Source: Druceiella hillmani (taxonomy: Eukaryota > Arthropoda > Insecta > Lepidoptera > Hepialidae). Taken from it: DNA of 64,000 nt. Below the pieces are notes generated by a model. The model was not told where the DNA came from. It did not search any database and saw nothing but the letters and a program-made list of their open reading frames with translations. Below, piece after piece: positions 13,025-27,414 of this stretch; the stretch's first letter is position 1, and every line of letters begins with the position of its first letter. A program made the position numbers and the translations under genes. Location: the NCBI GenBank assembly GCA_039881145.1, contig JAYKKI010000013.1, positions 40,691,501 to 40,755,500 of the forward strand, written 5' to 3'.

Positions 13025-13629
13025 ATTTTTAAGTAAATTAAAGAAAGTACTGATTTGCTAATGGTAATAGAAATCCTGTAATCATTAAATTTGTGGATGC
13101 AATATTTATTAGCACTTGATAGTTCGGATTTGGTAATGGTAAAGGAAGTGGAGCAGTCGCGACATTTGTGGATATTTCATTTGTAAGTAAATTGAGGAGA
13201 ACATGGGTATGGTAATGGTAACAAAAGTGTAGTAATCACGGCATCTATGGGTGCAGTATTTATTAGTAGAATAAGGACAGTTCGGATTTGGTAATGGTAA
13301 AGTAAATCGAGCGGTCGCGACATCTGTGGATACTTCATTTGTAAATAAATTGAGGAGAACATGGGTATGGTAATGGTAATAAAAGTGTAGTAATCACGGC
13401 ATCTATGGGTGCAGTATTTATTAGTAGAATAAGGACAGTTCGGATTTGGTAATGGTAAAGTAAATCGAGCAGTCGCGACATCTGTGGATACTTCATTTGT
13501 AAGTAAATTGAGGAGAACATGGGTATGGTAATGGTAACAAAAGTGTAATAATCACGGCATCTGTGGGTGCAGTATTTATTAGTAGAATAAGGACAGTTTG
13601 GATTTGGTAATGGTAAAGGAAGTCGAGCA
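13025..13629 (+). repeat. Dimeric satellite: 158-bp period built from two 79-bp monomers
   Basis: The word 'gttcggatttgg' or a one-base variant recurs at 13122, 13280, 13438 and 13596, exactly 158 bp apart each time. Within each 158-bp unit the word 'ggtaatggtaa' occurs twice, 79 bp apart (for example 13290 and 13369), and the two halves align along their length: 'cgcgacatctgtggat' in one half matches 'cacggcatctatgggt' in the other. This is a higher-order dimer of an older 79-bp monomer. The left edge is more diverged than the central copies. Minus-strand open frames across the array arise from the repeat. Confidence 0.95.
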
Positions 13630-14270
13630 ACATATCTCAACTGATAATATTTAAAAATATTAAATGAAAATTTTAAGAGAGAATGGGGAAAAATTATGTT
13701 AGAAAAAAAAATTGAAATGCCATATATCGTTTGAAAAGGCTTGTCATAAAGGTATTAAAAAATGTTTTTATAATTTTATTTTATATATATTTATCTAATC
13801 CCATTGATACAATGGATGTGTTTATGCTTAAATAATATGCTGTTGGTAAGGTATTTATTTTTCCACATTATATTCACCTTTTCGCTGAAACTACTAAACC
13901 TAAACTTAAAAACAGGGTTTTAGAAGCCCATGGAAAGTTTTAGAAAAACTATCACGATCATTCCAGGTATGTTGTAATTTTTAAAATATTTACTATAATA
14001 TGTATGTACTGCCCTACTTAATTATATTAGACATTAGAATTATAATAAATATTTATTGCGTTAGGAAGTCCACATTTGTGTTGATTTCAAATGACTTAAT
14101 TAATTCTACTTCAAACAAGGTAAGGAACCCTCGATTCGCGAGCCAGACTCGCACTTGGCCACTTTTATTTTTTTTCTTGTATCAATAGGATCAGGTATTG
14201 ACAATATCAGTAATAAATACGTTAAGATATGTTTTGAAATGAAAATTCGTCTGGATTTCCGAATAATATA
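13630..14270. other. Unannotated, with a dispersed-repeat-like patch
   Basis: At about 14125-14165 the sequence contains 'gagccagactcgcacttggc', close to a word I associate with dispersed repeats in insect genomes. No transposase or RT frame accompanies it here. Confidence 0.35.
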
Positions 14271-14646
14271 TAATTATATAATAATTGAGGAAATTAATAC
14301 GCTAAGGTTAAGATGTTACACTCCCTTTTTAGAAAAAAACCTCACAACTAATCCACATAAATTATATATCATTTTATAGATAATTGCTTGCTCTACCGGC
14401 ATCCACAACTAAAAAAATTATTATTGCTATTGTTTTTGCAAATTAATTAACTATTAAAATTATATACACAAAACAACAATGCTGCCATCTAACGGCTCAA
14501 CGTCAATATGATTGACGGTCGGTAAAGTGGCGCTTTAGCTCAATGCTTTTGATACTTGCGCCTCTGTATGTCAATTTTAGTAAAATAGAATAAATAATGC
14601 GAAGACTTCGCACGGGTCACGCTCGTAATTATATAATAATTGAGGA
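14271..14646. other. Insert of about 334 bp between identical 21-base direct repeats
   Basis: A 21-base sequence containing 'aattatataataattgagg' occurs at 14271-14291 and identically at 14626-14646. The intervening DNA includes a more GC-rich end with 'gcgaagacttcgcacgggtc' near 14600. This could be a retroposed or transposed insert with a target-site duplication, or a chance duplication in AT-rich DNA. Confidence 0.4.
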
Positions 14647-14788
14647 ATAATATATTTATAATTGAGAATATCTAATAACATCCGACTGAGAATATCTCAG
14701 GGATCAACTTTTTTTAAGACTTTTAAGCTTTTGCTTTCGATGCCTTAGATACCGAATTGGGAAATTTATACGATTTAAAGATAATGAA

Positions 14789-15054
14789 AAATATGCAGTG
14801 AAATGAAATTGAAGTACAGACCGATATCAGATAAGTTTAATGATAATTTGTATCTTTAAAAAAAAAACTTTTAAACGGAAGTTACGTTTTTTAACTGTAA
14901 AGTAAAATAATACGTTTTTCTAGTTCATCATGTTAAGCCCTTCATTTAATAATATTGTTAAGGGTCGTGTGACGAGTAATTAGCCAGGTTGCCGAGACCA
15001 TAATTATTTTTACGACAAATTGTAAAGCAGAAAGTCTCACAAACCGCTGGTACC
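14789..15054 (+). repeat. Direct repeat flanking a dispersed repeat, copy 1
   Basis: Matches 15271-15520. Shared landmarks are 'aaatatgcagtg' at the left end, 'aactgtaaagtaaaat' in the middle and 'gacgagtaattagccaggtt' towards the right end. The two copies flank the repeat unit at 15055-15270. Confidence 0.88.
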
Positions 15055-15270
15055 ATCATCAAAGAGTCTGTTATATGACCATACTTGGCTCTTCCTTATG
15101 CTTCTTTGGTTCTCTTCGTATGTTATGGACCCTATTACCTTACGGTTCTTGTTACACTAGTTTTTTACTACCTTACCAATATTTTATAAGTTAAAGTTAA
15201 TAAAATTTACCTCAGTAATTGCTACAGATAAAATCGTGCCCTTCTTTTGGATAGGGACGATTACAGGAAC
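15055..15270 (+). repeat. Dispersed repeat, copy 2, between direct repeats
   Basis: Second copy of the unit at 11244-11436. It sits exactly between two copies of a different 250-266-bp direct repeat, giving a repeat-unit-repeat arrangement with a period of 482 bp. The solitary copy at 11 kb lacks those flanks. Confidence 0.8.
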
Positions 15271-15520
15271 AAATATGCAGTGGAATGAAAGTTTGATAAG
15301 TTTAATAGTAATTTATATCTTGAAAAAGAAAATATTTAAACGAAAGCGACTTTTTTAACTGTAAAGTAAAATAGTGCATTTGTCTTGTTTATTATGTTAA
15401 GCACTTTATTTGATAGTATTGTTAAGGGTCTTGTGACGAGTAATTAGCCAGGTTGCCGAAACTCGAATCATTTTTACGATAACTTGTAAAGTTGGAAGTG
15501 TCATAAACAGTTGGTACAAT
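15271..15520 (+). repeat. Direct repeat flanking a dispersed repeat, copy 2
   Basis: Partner of 14789-15054, diverged by substitutions and short deletions, ending near 'ttggtacaat'. Confidence 0.88.
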
Positions 15521-16358
15521 TAGAAAAATATTAAAATTTCTCTTTGGAGGTCATTTAGTTCTCCATAATTTTTCTCTTTGAGTTATTTTCATATAACCTC
15601 TTGTTTACACGGCATGGAAATAAATTTACCGTCAATTTAGTTGGTTATATTTGGCACAATGTAGTTTCAAATGCTGACAAGAAAGGTATACAAAAATAAA
15701 ATTCAAAATTGCAGAGCTTACAGGAAAGGAAAAAGACAACATAGAAAAAGAAAAAAATGGATGCGGGACATTTCTGCGAAAATTTTAATTTTTTATAGTT
15801 ATTAGAAAATGTTCATTCATGTTATTTTAGCTTTTATTTGTTTCTGAAGCTTTTCATATTAACATGTTTCATAGTTTCAATTAACAATTAATTAAAATAA
15901 TCCAGAAATTCAATATTAGATGGAGATAAAACAATGGTGGTAAAGGAGAATAAAGATAACTTTATTTTAATAACTCCTTCGTTTGCAGCTGAATCCGCAA
16001 TACTCGGTGTGAATACTCTCCTAGTACTCGGTGTGAATACTCCTTTCAATGTTTAACACCTTTTACGATCGCATATTTTAGTAATGATAATATCAAATAT
16101 TCATAGTAATTGAATTTTATTGGAAAGCTATAGTAGAAATCATTCTATGAAATAAATTAAAAAATTAGTTCAAAGATTTAGTTCAAAGGCAATTAAATTA
16201 AAATTACATTTAAAAAAGTATGGATGAAACCTGCAGTTAAAAATATCGACTTGTAATAATAAAGAAAGTTTAGAAATTTTTTCTCTGGTTTTCAAATATT
16301 TGAAGGCTGAATAATTAGTTTGCACGCGGTTTCAAAAACGCAAAAGTACCTACGTAAC
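15521..16358. other. No gene; one short tandem duplication
   Basis: At 15998-16044 the phrase 'tactcggtgtgaatactc' occurs twice in tandem. The rest is unremarkable AT-rich DNA. Confidence 0.5.
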
Positions 16359-16480
16359 TTCCCGTTTAACGTATGAGTCAAAACGTAATTAAAATGCTCA
16401 TTACTGGGATCACGCCTCCCTCTCTCGTTTATAAACGACGATGACAGTAACGAAGACTTAATTAAGGGTTGTTTATTTCA
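16359..16480 (+). repeat. Dispersed repeat copy, partner at 50861
   Basis: Begins 'ttcccgtttaac' and ends in 'taattaagggttgt' plus a few bases, as does 50861-51002, with intermediate matches ('cctcc', 'ataaacg', 'cgat'). Same orientation, 34 kb apart, diverged. Confidence 0.6.
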
Positions 16481-19378
<2,898 letters not shown>

Positions 19379-19604
19379 AATGAAATACCTTTTCGACTTT
19401 TTCTACCTTTTCGACTCATAATACTAAATTTCACAATTATTGATATTTATACATATATCGCGTGGTATTTTATACATATATTGGCTAACATGTTGTATGA
19501 ATGAAATACCTTTTCGACTTTTTCATTCATAATATTAAATTTCACAATTATTAATATTTATACATATATCGCGTGGTATTTTGTTCATATATTGGCTAAC
19601 ATGT
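19379..19604 (+). repeat. Tandem duplication of about 120 bp
   Basis: Copy one at 19379-19493 and copy two at 19500-19604 share 'aatgaaataccttttcgact' at the left, 'atatatcgcgtggtatttt' in the middle and 'atattggctaacatgt' at the right. Copy one carries an internal extra 'ctaccttttcgact' echo. Confidence 0.93.
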
Positions 19605-19796
19605 CCTTACGCCTGTAAATGGTACACTAGGCAATATATTCACATAGTGAAAAATAATATTGATATTTGTGAATGGTTTAATATTAATACTACGTACCTT
19701 TGAAAATTTATATGTTTGCTAATAATGATTGCTTTTAAATATTGTGTACGATACAAATATCGGCAATCGATACGGTAATCGTTGCTAAAAAATTAT

Positions 19797-19876
19797 TTTA
19801 CAGAATGGCAACGATTGCCGTTTTATTTAACGGATTTTTACAAAATAGCAGCAACTGCCGTTTTATTTAAAGGACG
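19797..19876 (+). repeat. Two-copy 40-bp tandem repeat
   Basis: 'tgccgttttatttaa' occurs at 19817 and 19857, and the preceding 'ttaca' plus 'aat' words are also shared, giving a 40-bp unit in two copies. Confidence 0.8.
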
Positions 19877-20051
19877 AAGAAATCTCATATTAGAATTTTT
19901 TATTGAGTTTTCTAATTTGATTACCATCGAATCTTTAGCTGCGGAGCCGTCTTATGTCATGAAAATAATTTTAATTCCTGTTTCCTAGATAAGTTCTGAT
20001 GTGATGACAGTCGAGGAACTCTGTTTTAACGACGCTATGTTTTAAATCTAC

Positions 20052-20213
20052 TTCTTTCGTGTTATTTTAAGTACATAGACTAAAAAATAACCTTGTTAAG
20101 TATAAGTAGATCTCGAACAACCCGGATAAGACACAGCAACCGGGTCGTTCGAGATCTACTTATAGTTAACAAGGTTATTTTTTAGTCTATGTACTTAAAA
20201 TAACACGTAAGAA
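20052..20213. mobile_element. Near-perfect palindrome with 74-bp arms (MITE-like)
   Basis: Left arm 20052-20125 pairs with right arm 20140-20213 around a 14-base loop; I count only a few mismatches and they include one in the inner 'aacaacccgg' and one near the outer 'ttctttcg' end. It contains no reading frame. The arms could be the whole of a foldback MITE, or the result of a template switch during replication. No clear target-site duplication was found. Confidence 0.92.
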
Positions 20214-21670
20214 TTAGACTACTACAATATTTAATCCGTTGAATTTAAAATATAAGACATCTTCAGGAACTTACACATTACTGTAATTATCTATATACAA
20301 TAATTTATGACATTTCTAATAACACTGTATTTAAAAAAGGTTTAAATTACACTTTGGATAGGAAAACCGCAATAAAAAAGTTTGTTAGCAAACGTTTAAT
20401 AAGCTAAACTCGACATTAAAACTTATTAAATTAAGGAGGTAGAAAAATGTACATAAATATAATAGGCAAATAAAAGTAACTCAGTCAACCCTAAAACAAC
20501 TTCCGGGGATAAATAAACGATTAAAGTTTTACATTTATCGAAATACAAGATCATTTACAAGATTTGCTAGTGACGTCAAAGTGAAAAAGAGTTTCCATTC
20601 AAATGAACATAAATATTAGCAGTAAATCTAATTCGGGTAAAAGACGTACAAAAAATCCATTTAATACGGCAGTTTGCGGCTACGAAACGTACGATTCTGA
20701 TGTCCATGTGGCTAGGCCCCTCGGACGTTGATGTAAAATGGACTCCGGTCATGCGGAAGGTTCTCCTTTGTGCCGCGAGTCATTTACATCCTTAATTTAT
20801 TGTTCCCACATCACGATAAGTACAGTCGATAATACACCTGAATGAAGGAGTTTAAATGTTGTTTAATTATGTTTGTTAAATGTTGAGTTAAACTTGTTTA
20901 ACTTGTTGGATTAACTAGAGAATAAACAACATATTTCTGTTGGACCATTGCAAGCTCTAAATTGTACCGCTTGGTTTGTTTAGTGTAAGCTATTTTTATA
21001 AATTTTTGAAAATAAAAAACAATGACGTAAGTACGAGATACTGTCCCTATAAACATTTAAAATTACTATGTTCAATAAGAAAATCTACATATATATTCAA
21101 TTCACAATTATGTGTAATTATACCGAATCACAACTAATATTGCTATAAGATACTAGTATGGTGAGGCAAACCTCAATGTAGCAGGGTTTGCAGGTTTAAA
21201 ATTATAATAATCTAACATTCAGATTATTAAAATTTAATAACTAACAGAATCTAAACTTATGATAAATATAACCTCTCCTGGTTCTATTCAACCTTAAATC
21301 TCAAATAGGTACGAAACTTCCATACAGAGTTTTTTATTTAGCTTTACATGTTTACAGACTTTGTTTACAGTTTTTTAGGTAAATATTTACATATACTGTG
21401 AAAGATTTTACTATTTTATTTATTTTGTTCAGTAATTCTCCATAATTTACTACTTGGATTGTAGACTTGACAATTTTTGTATATTTACCATAATTTTTTT
21501 GCCTGTTGTATATAATCTTATCGTATATATATGTATATAATCTTATCGTAATATATACTTGAAGAGAAAGTTAAGAGATCAGCCAAGTTTTTAAATTAAA
21601 AATAATTGTCTATTTCTAATGACTATAATTTAAAGGATAAAATAAAGTTGAGATAGAATGAAAACATGTC

Positions 21671-21675
<5 letters not shown>
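20214..21675. other. No recognisable gene
   Basis: A GC-richer patch at about 20665-20790 (words 'gtggctaggcccctcggacg', 'gtgccgcgagtc') stands out but has no long open frame. Its origin is unknown. Confidence 0.4.
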
Positions 21676-21722
<47 letters not shown>

Positions 21723-21726
21723 TATT
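21676..21726. repeat. (TA)n microsatellite
   Basis: About 50 bp of alternating AT. Confidence 0.95.
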
Positions 21727-22808
21727 ATTATTATCGTGTTTTTAATACTTAGAACATGGCGAAAAAAATGGGTGATCCGAATTTTCGCATATGTTTGGGA
21801 AATATTTCAAATTCAAAAAGAAAACACATACGTATTGATCACAAAAAAAACTCATACGTATACATCCTTCTCAGTACAGCGCTATAAAAAAAATTAAAAA
21901 TTTTAAATTGTTAAGGTTTTTATAAAGCAATTTTTCCATACGAAAATAAGTAAATTATCGGATATTAAGTAAATGGATTTTAAATAGAACGTGTTTATTT
22001 TTGCAAACTCTCTTTTTTAGAATTTGTTTACTGTCTATTATACCAGTTATTGAAATTTAAAATTATAACGCTGTTTTGCTTGGATCATAAATAACTTCAT
22101 CAGTCGTAAATAACTTCGACATGACAATTAAAAAAAAGCAATTAAATACAAAAGCGCAATTTATAAAAAATAATTATAAACAAATAAAAAAATTATGTCC
22201 ATCTCTTAAGCCGTCATTGAAATTTTTTCGACAAATTATTATCGTTAAAAATAGGATACGAGGGTAAAGAATAATTGATTTAATAAAAAATTAAATAGTT
22301 GGAACTCTAAATCGTTTTTCAAAGTTGTTGTGTGACCATTTATAACATATAATTAAATGTATGCAAGAAATACTTTGTGTATATAAGAAATAGTTTTGAT
22401 CGTACAAAGTTCAGAGCGTTAAAAAAATATGTGCGTTAGGTGGCCTCTCCGCGCAACATTTTTGTTGCGGAACTTTAGAGTAAGATATCAATATGTTTAT
22501 TTGACATTTTCTTATGGCATAATCGCATTGACGGAGTGTGATACACATAATTTACTATCGTTCGCTTATATCAAGATGTAATCATTAAATGTCATTAGGT
22601 GTGGATATTTGGTGTCTTCTATCATACAAATTTAAAAAGGCTCTTAGTTTTTAACTTTTTAGTCTGACGTTATATTTTTAATTTTGTTGTATAAATTTGT
22701 CCTTATTCAATTGTGTTTTACTTGAAAATAATTACATTGTCGGCATTTTTTGTTAACGAATATTCTATTTATATTTAATGATATTAATATTTATATACAG
22801 TGTTACCT
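21727..22808. other. No recognisable gene
   Basis: AT-rich DNA; no tandem repeat or long hairpin noticed. Confidence 0.45.
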
Positions 22809-22884
22809 ATTTTATACGTTCCAATACAATCGTACTTAACGAGTAAACTCCAGTCGCGCATCGTAGCTGACACACAATTTTTTT
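22809..22884 (+). repeat. Dispersed repeat copy, partner at 39551
   Basis: Shares 'attttatac', 'ttccaa', 'caatcgta', 'agtaaactccagt' and 'cacaattttttt' in the same order with 39551-39629. Confidence 0.75.
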
Positions 22885-24653
22885 TCTTCTAAGAGACACG
22901 ATATTTAACTTTTCTTTAATTAAATACTATTAAAGTTTGATAAAGCAACAATAACTTGTATGCAATTTATATAGAGTAGGTTAATTTCCAAAAAAGTTAA
23001 TACTTTCTCATTTTAATGTTTCCAAGTAAATTCGTAAAGATTATACGTACATATCTAATAGTCACAATAGTGCAGACCTGAAGTGAAAATTAATGAAATG
23101 AACTCAAGTGTATCCAGATATTATTATTTTCCCAATCGTGATAAGGAAAACCTGAGTCTTCCACAGGAACTCATTTTATTCTGTCCGATATAATTCCTTC
23201 ACTAACCAGATATAAGTAAATACCAATTTTTACTAAAATGTTTCGATAAATTTAACACTTTCCTTCGTAAAATTTCCTTAAAAAAGAAAATATTAAGAAA
23301 CTTTGTACGTCAAATCGTTTCATCTCTAAGTTTTAGTTTAACCAAAGTCTTAAAATATAAAATAAAAAGTAAATTAAGATTTCCCTTGGGACAGGATTTC
23401 CTTTTCTGAATATTTCTCCTCACCGTGCAACCGATATTGTCTATTATAGCATACACATTAATTGATTTTGTGGTAAAAGTGAAGGCGGTTATCTTTATTG
23501 TTATGTGTTGAAATATATCTTGTGCTATCCATATCTTATTCCTTTTGATTGTCTCGTCATGAATGGGGGTCATATCTACTTTGACTATCTAACTAGCTGG
23601 ATTTTATTATACTTTTCCACTGATCCTGACCTTGGGTATGTCATACTGGATAGCATTCGTATCTAGTCCGACTATCTAACCGAAAAGTGCGCTCTTGGTC
23701 TCTTTCTCCCACAATGAAAAGCTTTTCTAGGATATAATACCGCGCATCAAACAACCTTAACAAAGTATACGTGTATTCTTATTAGCCATACGGATAGCCT
23801 TATTTTTACTTTCAACTCCTATAATTAGGCATATCAGTTCGTTTAGCGGCTCAGAGTATCAGAAGTATTCTGCATCAGCATCAAAATTAAAATTTGGCGA
23901 TTTTATCTCTTTAATGTTTAATAGAGCTTATTTGCCCTACACAGAGATTGAGAATACCAGGTTTTTTACATGTTGCACTTTTGTATTTCTAGCGAATGTT
24001 TTTGTCTCCCCCTCGTCGCTCAATACGAATTCAAGGTTCACGGTTACAGAGCATTTGAGTCGAGAGATCGAGAGAATTTGTTTTCTCCATTAATTATAAT
24101 AAATAACAAATAAACCTCCTAAGACATTAATATACGCAAAAATGCTCGCTCTCTTGTTTACGTCACTCCGGGGTGAAAGACAAGTTGTCGTCCTTGAATA
24201 TACTCTTCAAAATATAAATTTATATTGAAGATAAAAAGTCTATTGTTTTCAATTATAAAAAAAATATAAACTTAGAAACGAAACCATAAAATGAAAATAA
24301 TTGTCAAGTAGAACATTTTAATATTTTATGCCAAATAAGTATTGAACACCTTTGAATTGTCTAACACAATGTAATAAATTTGAGACTTCGTCTCTTATTA
24401 AACAATAATTTTTTCTGGTTTCCATAAATGTTCATAAAATATCGTATATATCTCCCATATGGAAATTGTATTAATAATATGGAATTTGAGGCTTTAATAC
24501 AGTCTTGAATTTCAATCCCTTCTTTTTTGAGCACTTTACGTATATCTTCAATTTTTCAGCAACCAAATCAAACTCCAATAGAAACTCAACGGTTTTTAAA
24601 AAGTTATTCTTAATATCCTCGAACAGATTTTCGCTTGTAGTTTGCAAAACCAA
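22885..24653. other. No gene; weak short repeats
   Basis: 'gactatctaac' recurs at about 23582 and 23671, and 24206-24231 is a near-perfect AT palindrome. Neither is long enough to interpret. Confidence 0.45.
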
Positions 24654-25160
24654 ACAATTTTTTACTTAACTCTTAGTGGTTACTATTTTTTTATAAGCAC
24701 TTCTTACTAATGGTTGTATTAATATTCTTGAGCATTAGTATCTATAGTTATACAACAACCAACTTTGAGTCAGTTATAGCCATAATTTTCGAAACTAAAT
24801 ATTTAGAATTTTTTGGTACTACTTTTTTTTAAACTTATCGAGGGGTTTCTAACTTTTAAAATCCTCTTTGCAAAGGAAACTGACCATACTAATAAACATT
24901 TTGTACAATTTTTACTTAATTCTTAGTGGTTACTGTTATTCTTATAAGCATCTCTTACTAATGGTTGTATTAATATTCTTAAGCATTAGTACCTATAGTT
25001 TTACAACAATAATCTTTGAGTCAGTTATAGCCTTAATTTTTGAAACTAAATATTTAGAATATATTAAAAATTTTACATAATTTTTTTAAATCCTATCGAG
25101 AGGGTTCTAACGTATAAAAACCTCTTTTCAAAGAAAACTGACCATACAGCTGACAATTTT
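24654..25160 (+). repeat. Tandem duplication with 250-bp period
   Basis: Two copies, 24654-24900 and 24901-25160. 'tttacttaa' begins at 24661 and 24911, and both copies carry 'actaatggttgtattaatat', 'gagtcagttatagcc', 'gaaactaaatatttagaat' and 'gaaactgaccatac' or its one-base variant. The 70-codon open frame at 24868-25080 is a by-product. Confidence 0.95.
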
Positions 25161-26249
25161 GTAGCACTGGTAGACTAATCTATTTTTTTTAAAACGATAT
25201 ATTTTGACAAGTACGCAAAACGGCATTTTATATTTCGCTGTGGTTTAAATGGATTTTGTCTTAAAAAAACTTATTTCGTCATCTCTTAAAATTCTTTGCC
25301 AAAGTACACGATCTGTATTTAAAGTTTGTACACCGCTTTCCGCAGCTAACAGTTTGGTGTATAATTCTATAGTGCTTTTATTTTATGGCAAATGTTGCAT
25401 GTTTCAGTTGGTTTAGAAATATCGTCCATCATTTGATCATCATCACCCTCTGATGGTGGGATCATATAGATATTTCATGGAGATATATCCTTTTATTACC
25501 GAGTCGCCATTTATTTTGGTAGTACCAAACGAAGCATGAACATAATTTTATTTTACCCTTTACGCTTTCTTTGCTACTATAAATGTTTTTTACTGGCAAC
25601 TAGATAATTTTCTTTGTCCATCAGATATTTTGGATAAACAGATAAATGAAATTAATTAAGGTAGAATATAAAATTAAAAATGAAGACGTTTCGTCCCCAA
25701 AAAGCTAAAACTGTGAACAAGTATCTAAACAAGACAAATATCACATGATATAGGAAATGTCTGATTTGATGATACAAAATTTTGACAAAATACAGAATTA
25801 ATTAGTTTACCCATTAATACCTATAAACATTTTTCAAAAAAAAGCGCAGATGTAAGTTTTATTTTTCATCACTAAAAAAAACACTCAATCGCGATTCTGA
25901 TTCACAGACCGAGGGTCCTTGATTATATCAAAAATAATCAAAAAATTTATTTGATTACTTCAACATAAGTATATATATAATTTGAGATAAGGGGGAGAGG
26001 GAAGTGGAGACAGTTGTGTGATATTGTATCATATATTTTTGAACATAACTCAAAAAGTGTTCAATAAACTCTAATCGCGAAAAAGTGTAATTATCTTAAT
26101 TTTGAATATAATTTTAAATTTGTAACCGGTTTAAATATTCATTTAATTATTGTATTTATAAAACTATGAATATATCACCAAATATATGTTTATAAACTCA
26201 AACCACTTCTAAACAATATAAGCTTGCACTTGTTATCACCACCAATCAA
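25161..26249. other. No recognisable gene
   Basis: At about 25430-25470 there is a short imperfect hairpin around 'gatgatcatc' words ('atttgatcatcatcaccc' against 'gatggtgggatcat'). Confidence 0.4.
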
Positions 26250-26269
26250 CAAGCAAGCAAGCAAGCAAG
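26250..26269 (+). repeat. (CAAG)5 microsatellite
   Basis: Five tandem copies of CAAG. Confidence 0.95.
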
Positions 26270-26535
26270 AACAATAAGACTATATAACCAAATAATAAGA
26301 GGAAATAAGCAAGCTAATATATGGTATTCCTCCCCTATCAATTAAATTCATTCAATGCCTCTGCCTGCTGTTCTGTGCAACGTGTGACTTAGCTAGTACT
26401 AATATTTCATAACTACATTCTTAGTATCAAATGGAACCCAAATAAAAAAATTTGTAGTAAATTTATTTACTAATGAAAAAAAAGGTATTGATTTTGTGGC
26501 AAATTAAGTACATTAAAACTAAAAGAATTAAAAAG

Positions 26536-26604
26536 GTCGTTGACTGCCAATACCTGATTCCTAATAAAATTGATTGCCACCGCCTGATTCCTAATAAAAT
26601 TGAT
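26536..26604 (+). repeat. Two-copy tandem repeat of about 34 bp
   Basis: 'cctgattcctaataaaattg' occurs twice, each preceded by 'tgcca' words, giving two adjacent units. Confidence 0.9.
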
Positions 26605-27249
26605 TAAATTAATTTTGAACAGTAACTTGAGTCTGAAAGGGTCTCTTGTCCAGTCAATAAAGACTAAACAAATAATGCGTGTTGTGATTACCAATAATGA
26701 AATCCTGAAGGATTAATTACGAGCGTTTTGAATGGTAGTTTAAGGTTTGTTATCCTACCAGCGCAGATTTGCATTAGGAAAGTAATTTATGACATACTCT
26801 GTTTTTTTCTTCCAAAATAGTAAAAAGCACTTTTGCGCATTAATAAAAAAAGTCAGTTATGTTTGTCATTACTACACTAAAACTGCATTACACTCCAAGT
26901 AATAAATATTTATTACAATTCCAAATTCTTGCTGACATATCGCCGTCGAATCCTATAGTAACCTAGAAATATGGAATTGGAAACTAAATGTAATTACGGT
27001 TTTATTCATATGAAAATGGACCACAGGATCGAATCCGGGAAATTTATGAAACATAATTTATATATTAATTTTGCTCCATTTCCACTATGGTTAATGCAGA
27101 AGAGCACAAAGATGCAGCTGGCAGAATTTTAATATCCCGCCTTACAATACACGTCTCCGAAACAAATATAAAGAAATGATGAATTTTATCAAATAATGTA
27201 AACATATCTATGAATATTCAAATTGGATTACGTCAAAATGAGAATTAGC
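26605..27249. other. No recognisable gene
   Basis: A T-arm-like word 'gatcgaatccggg' at about 27028 has no matching A box or acceptor stem around it, so no tRNA is called. Confidence 0.45.
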
Positions 27250-27414
27250 TTTTTAAGTCTGGTTAAATTAACATCACTAGACTTATCACCACATATTCTA
27301 TACCTTATAATTAAAGAGACCTTATTACACATTTTTCATAAGGTCTCTTTAATTATAAAGCATAGAACATGTGGTGATAAGTCTGTGATGTTAAATGTAA
27401 CCAGACCTAAAAAT
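27250..27414. mobile_element. Palindrome with about 76-bp arms (MITE-like)
   Basis: Left arm 27250-27325 pairs with 27338-27414 around a 12-base loop. The inner 'ataattaaagagaccttat' is a perfect partner of the right arm; outer parts have several mismatches ('gacttatcaccaca' pairs with 'tgtggtgataagtc'). An 84-codon frame crossing it is an artefact of the inverted repeat. Confidence 0.92.

Noticed and set aside
13177..13640. Two overlapping minus-strand open frames of 61 and 101 codons
   Set aside because: They repeat with the 158-bp satellite and shift frame between units.
14515..14570. A-box-like word 'tagctcaatgc' suggesting a tRNA or SINE head
   Set aside because: No B box follows at the right spacing.
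27020..27045. tRNA B-box-like word 'gatcgaatccggg'
   Set aside because: No A box, acceptor stem or anticodon arm can be placed around it.
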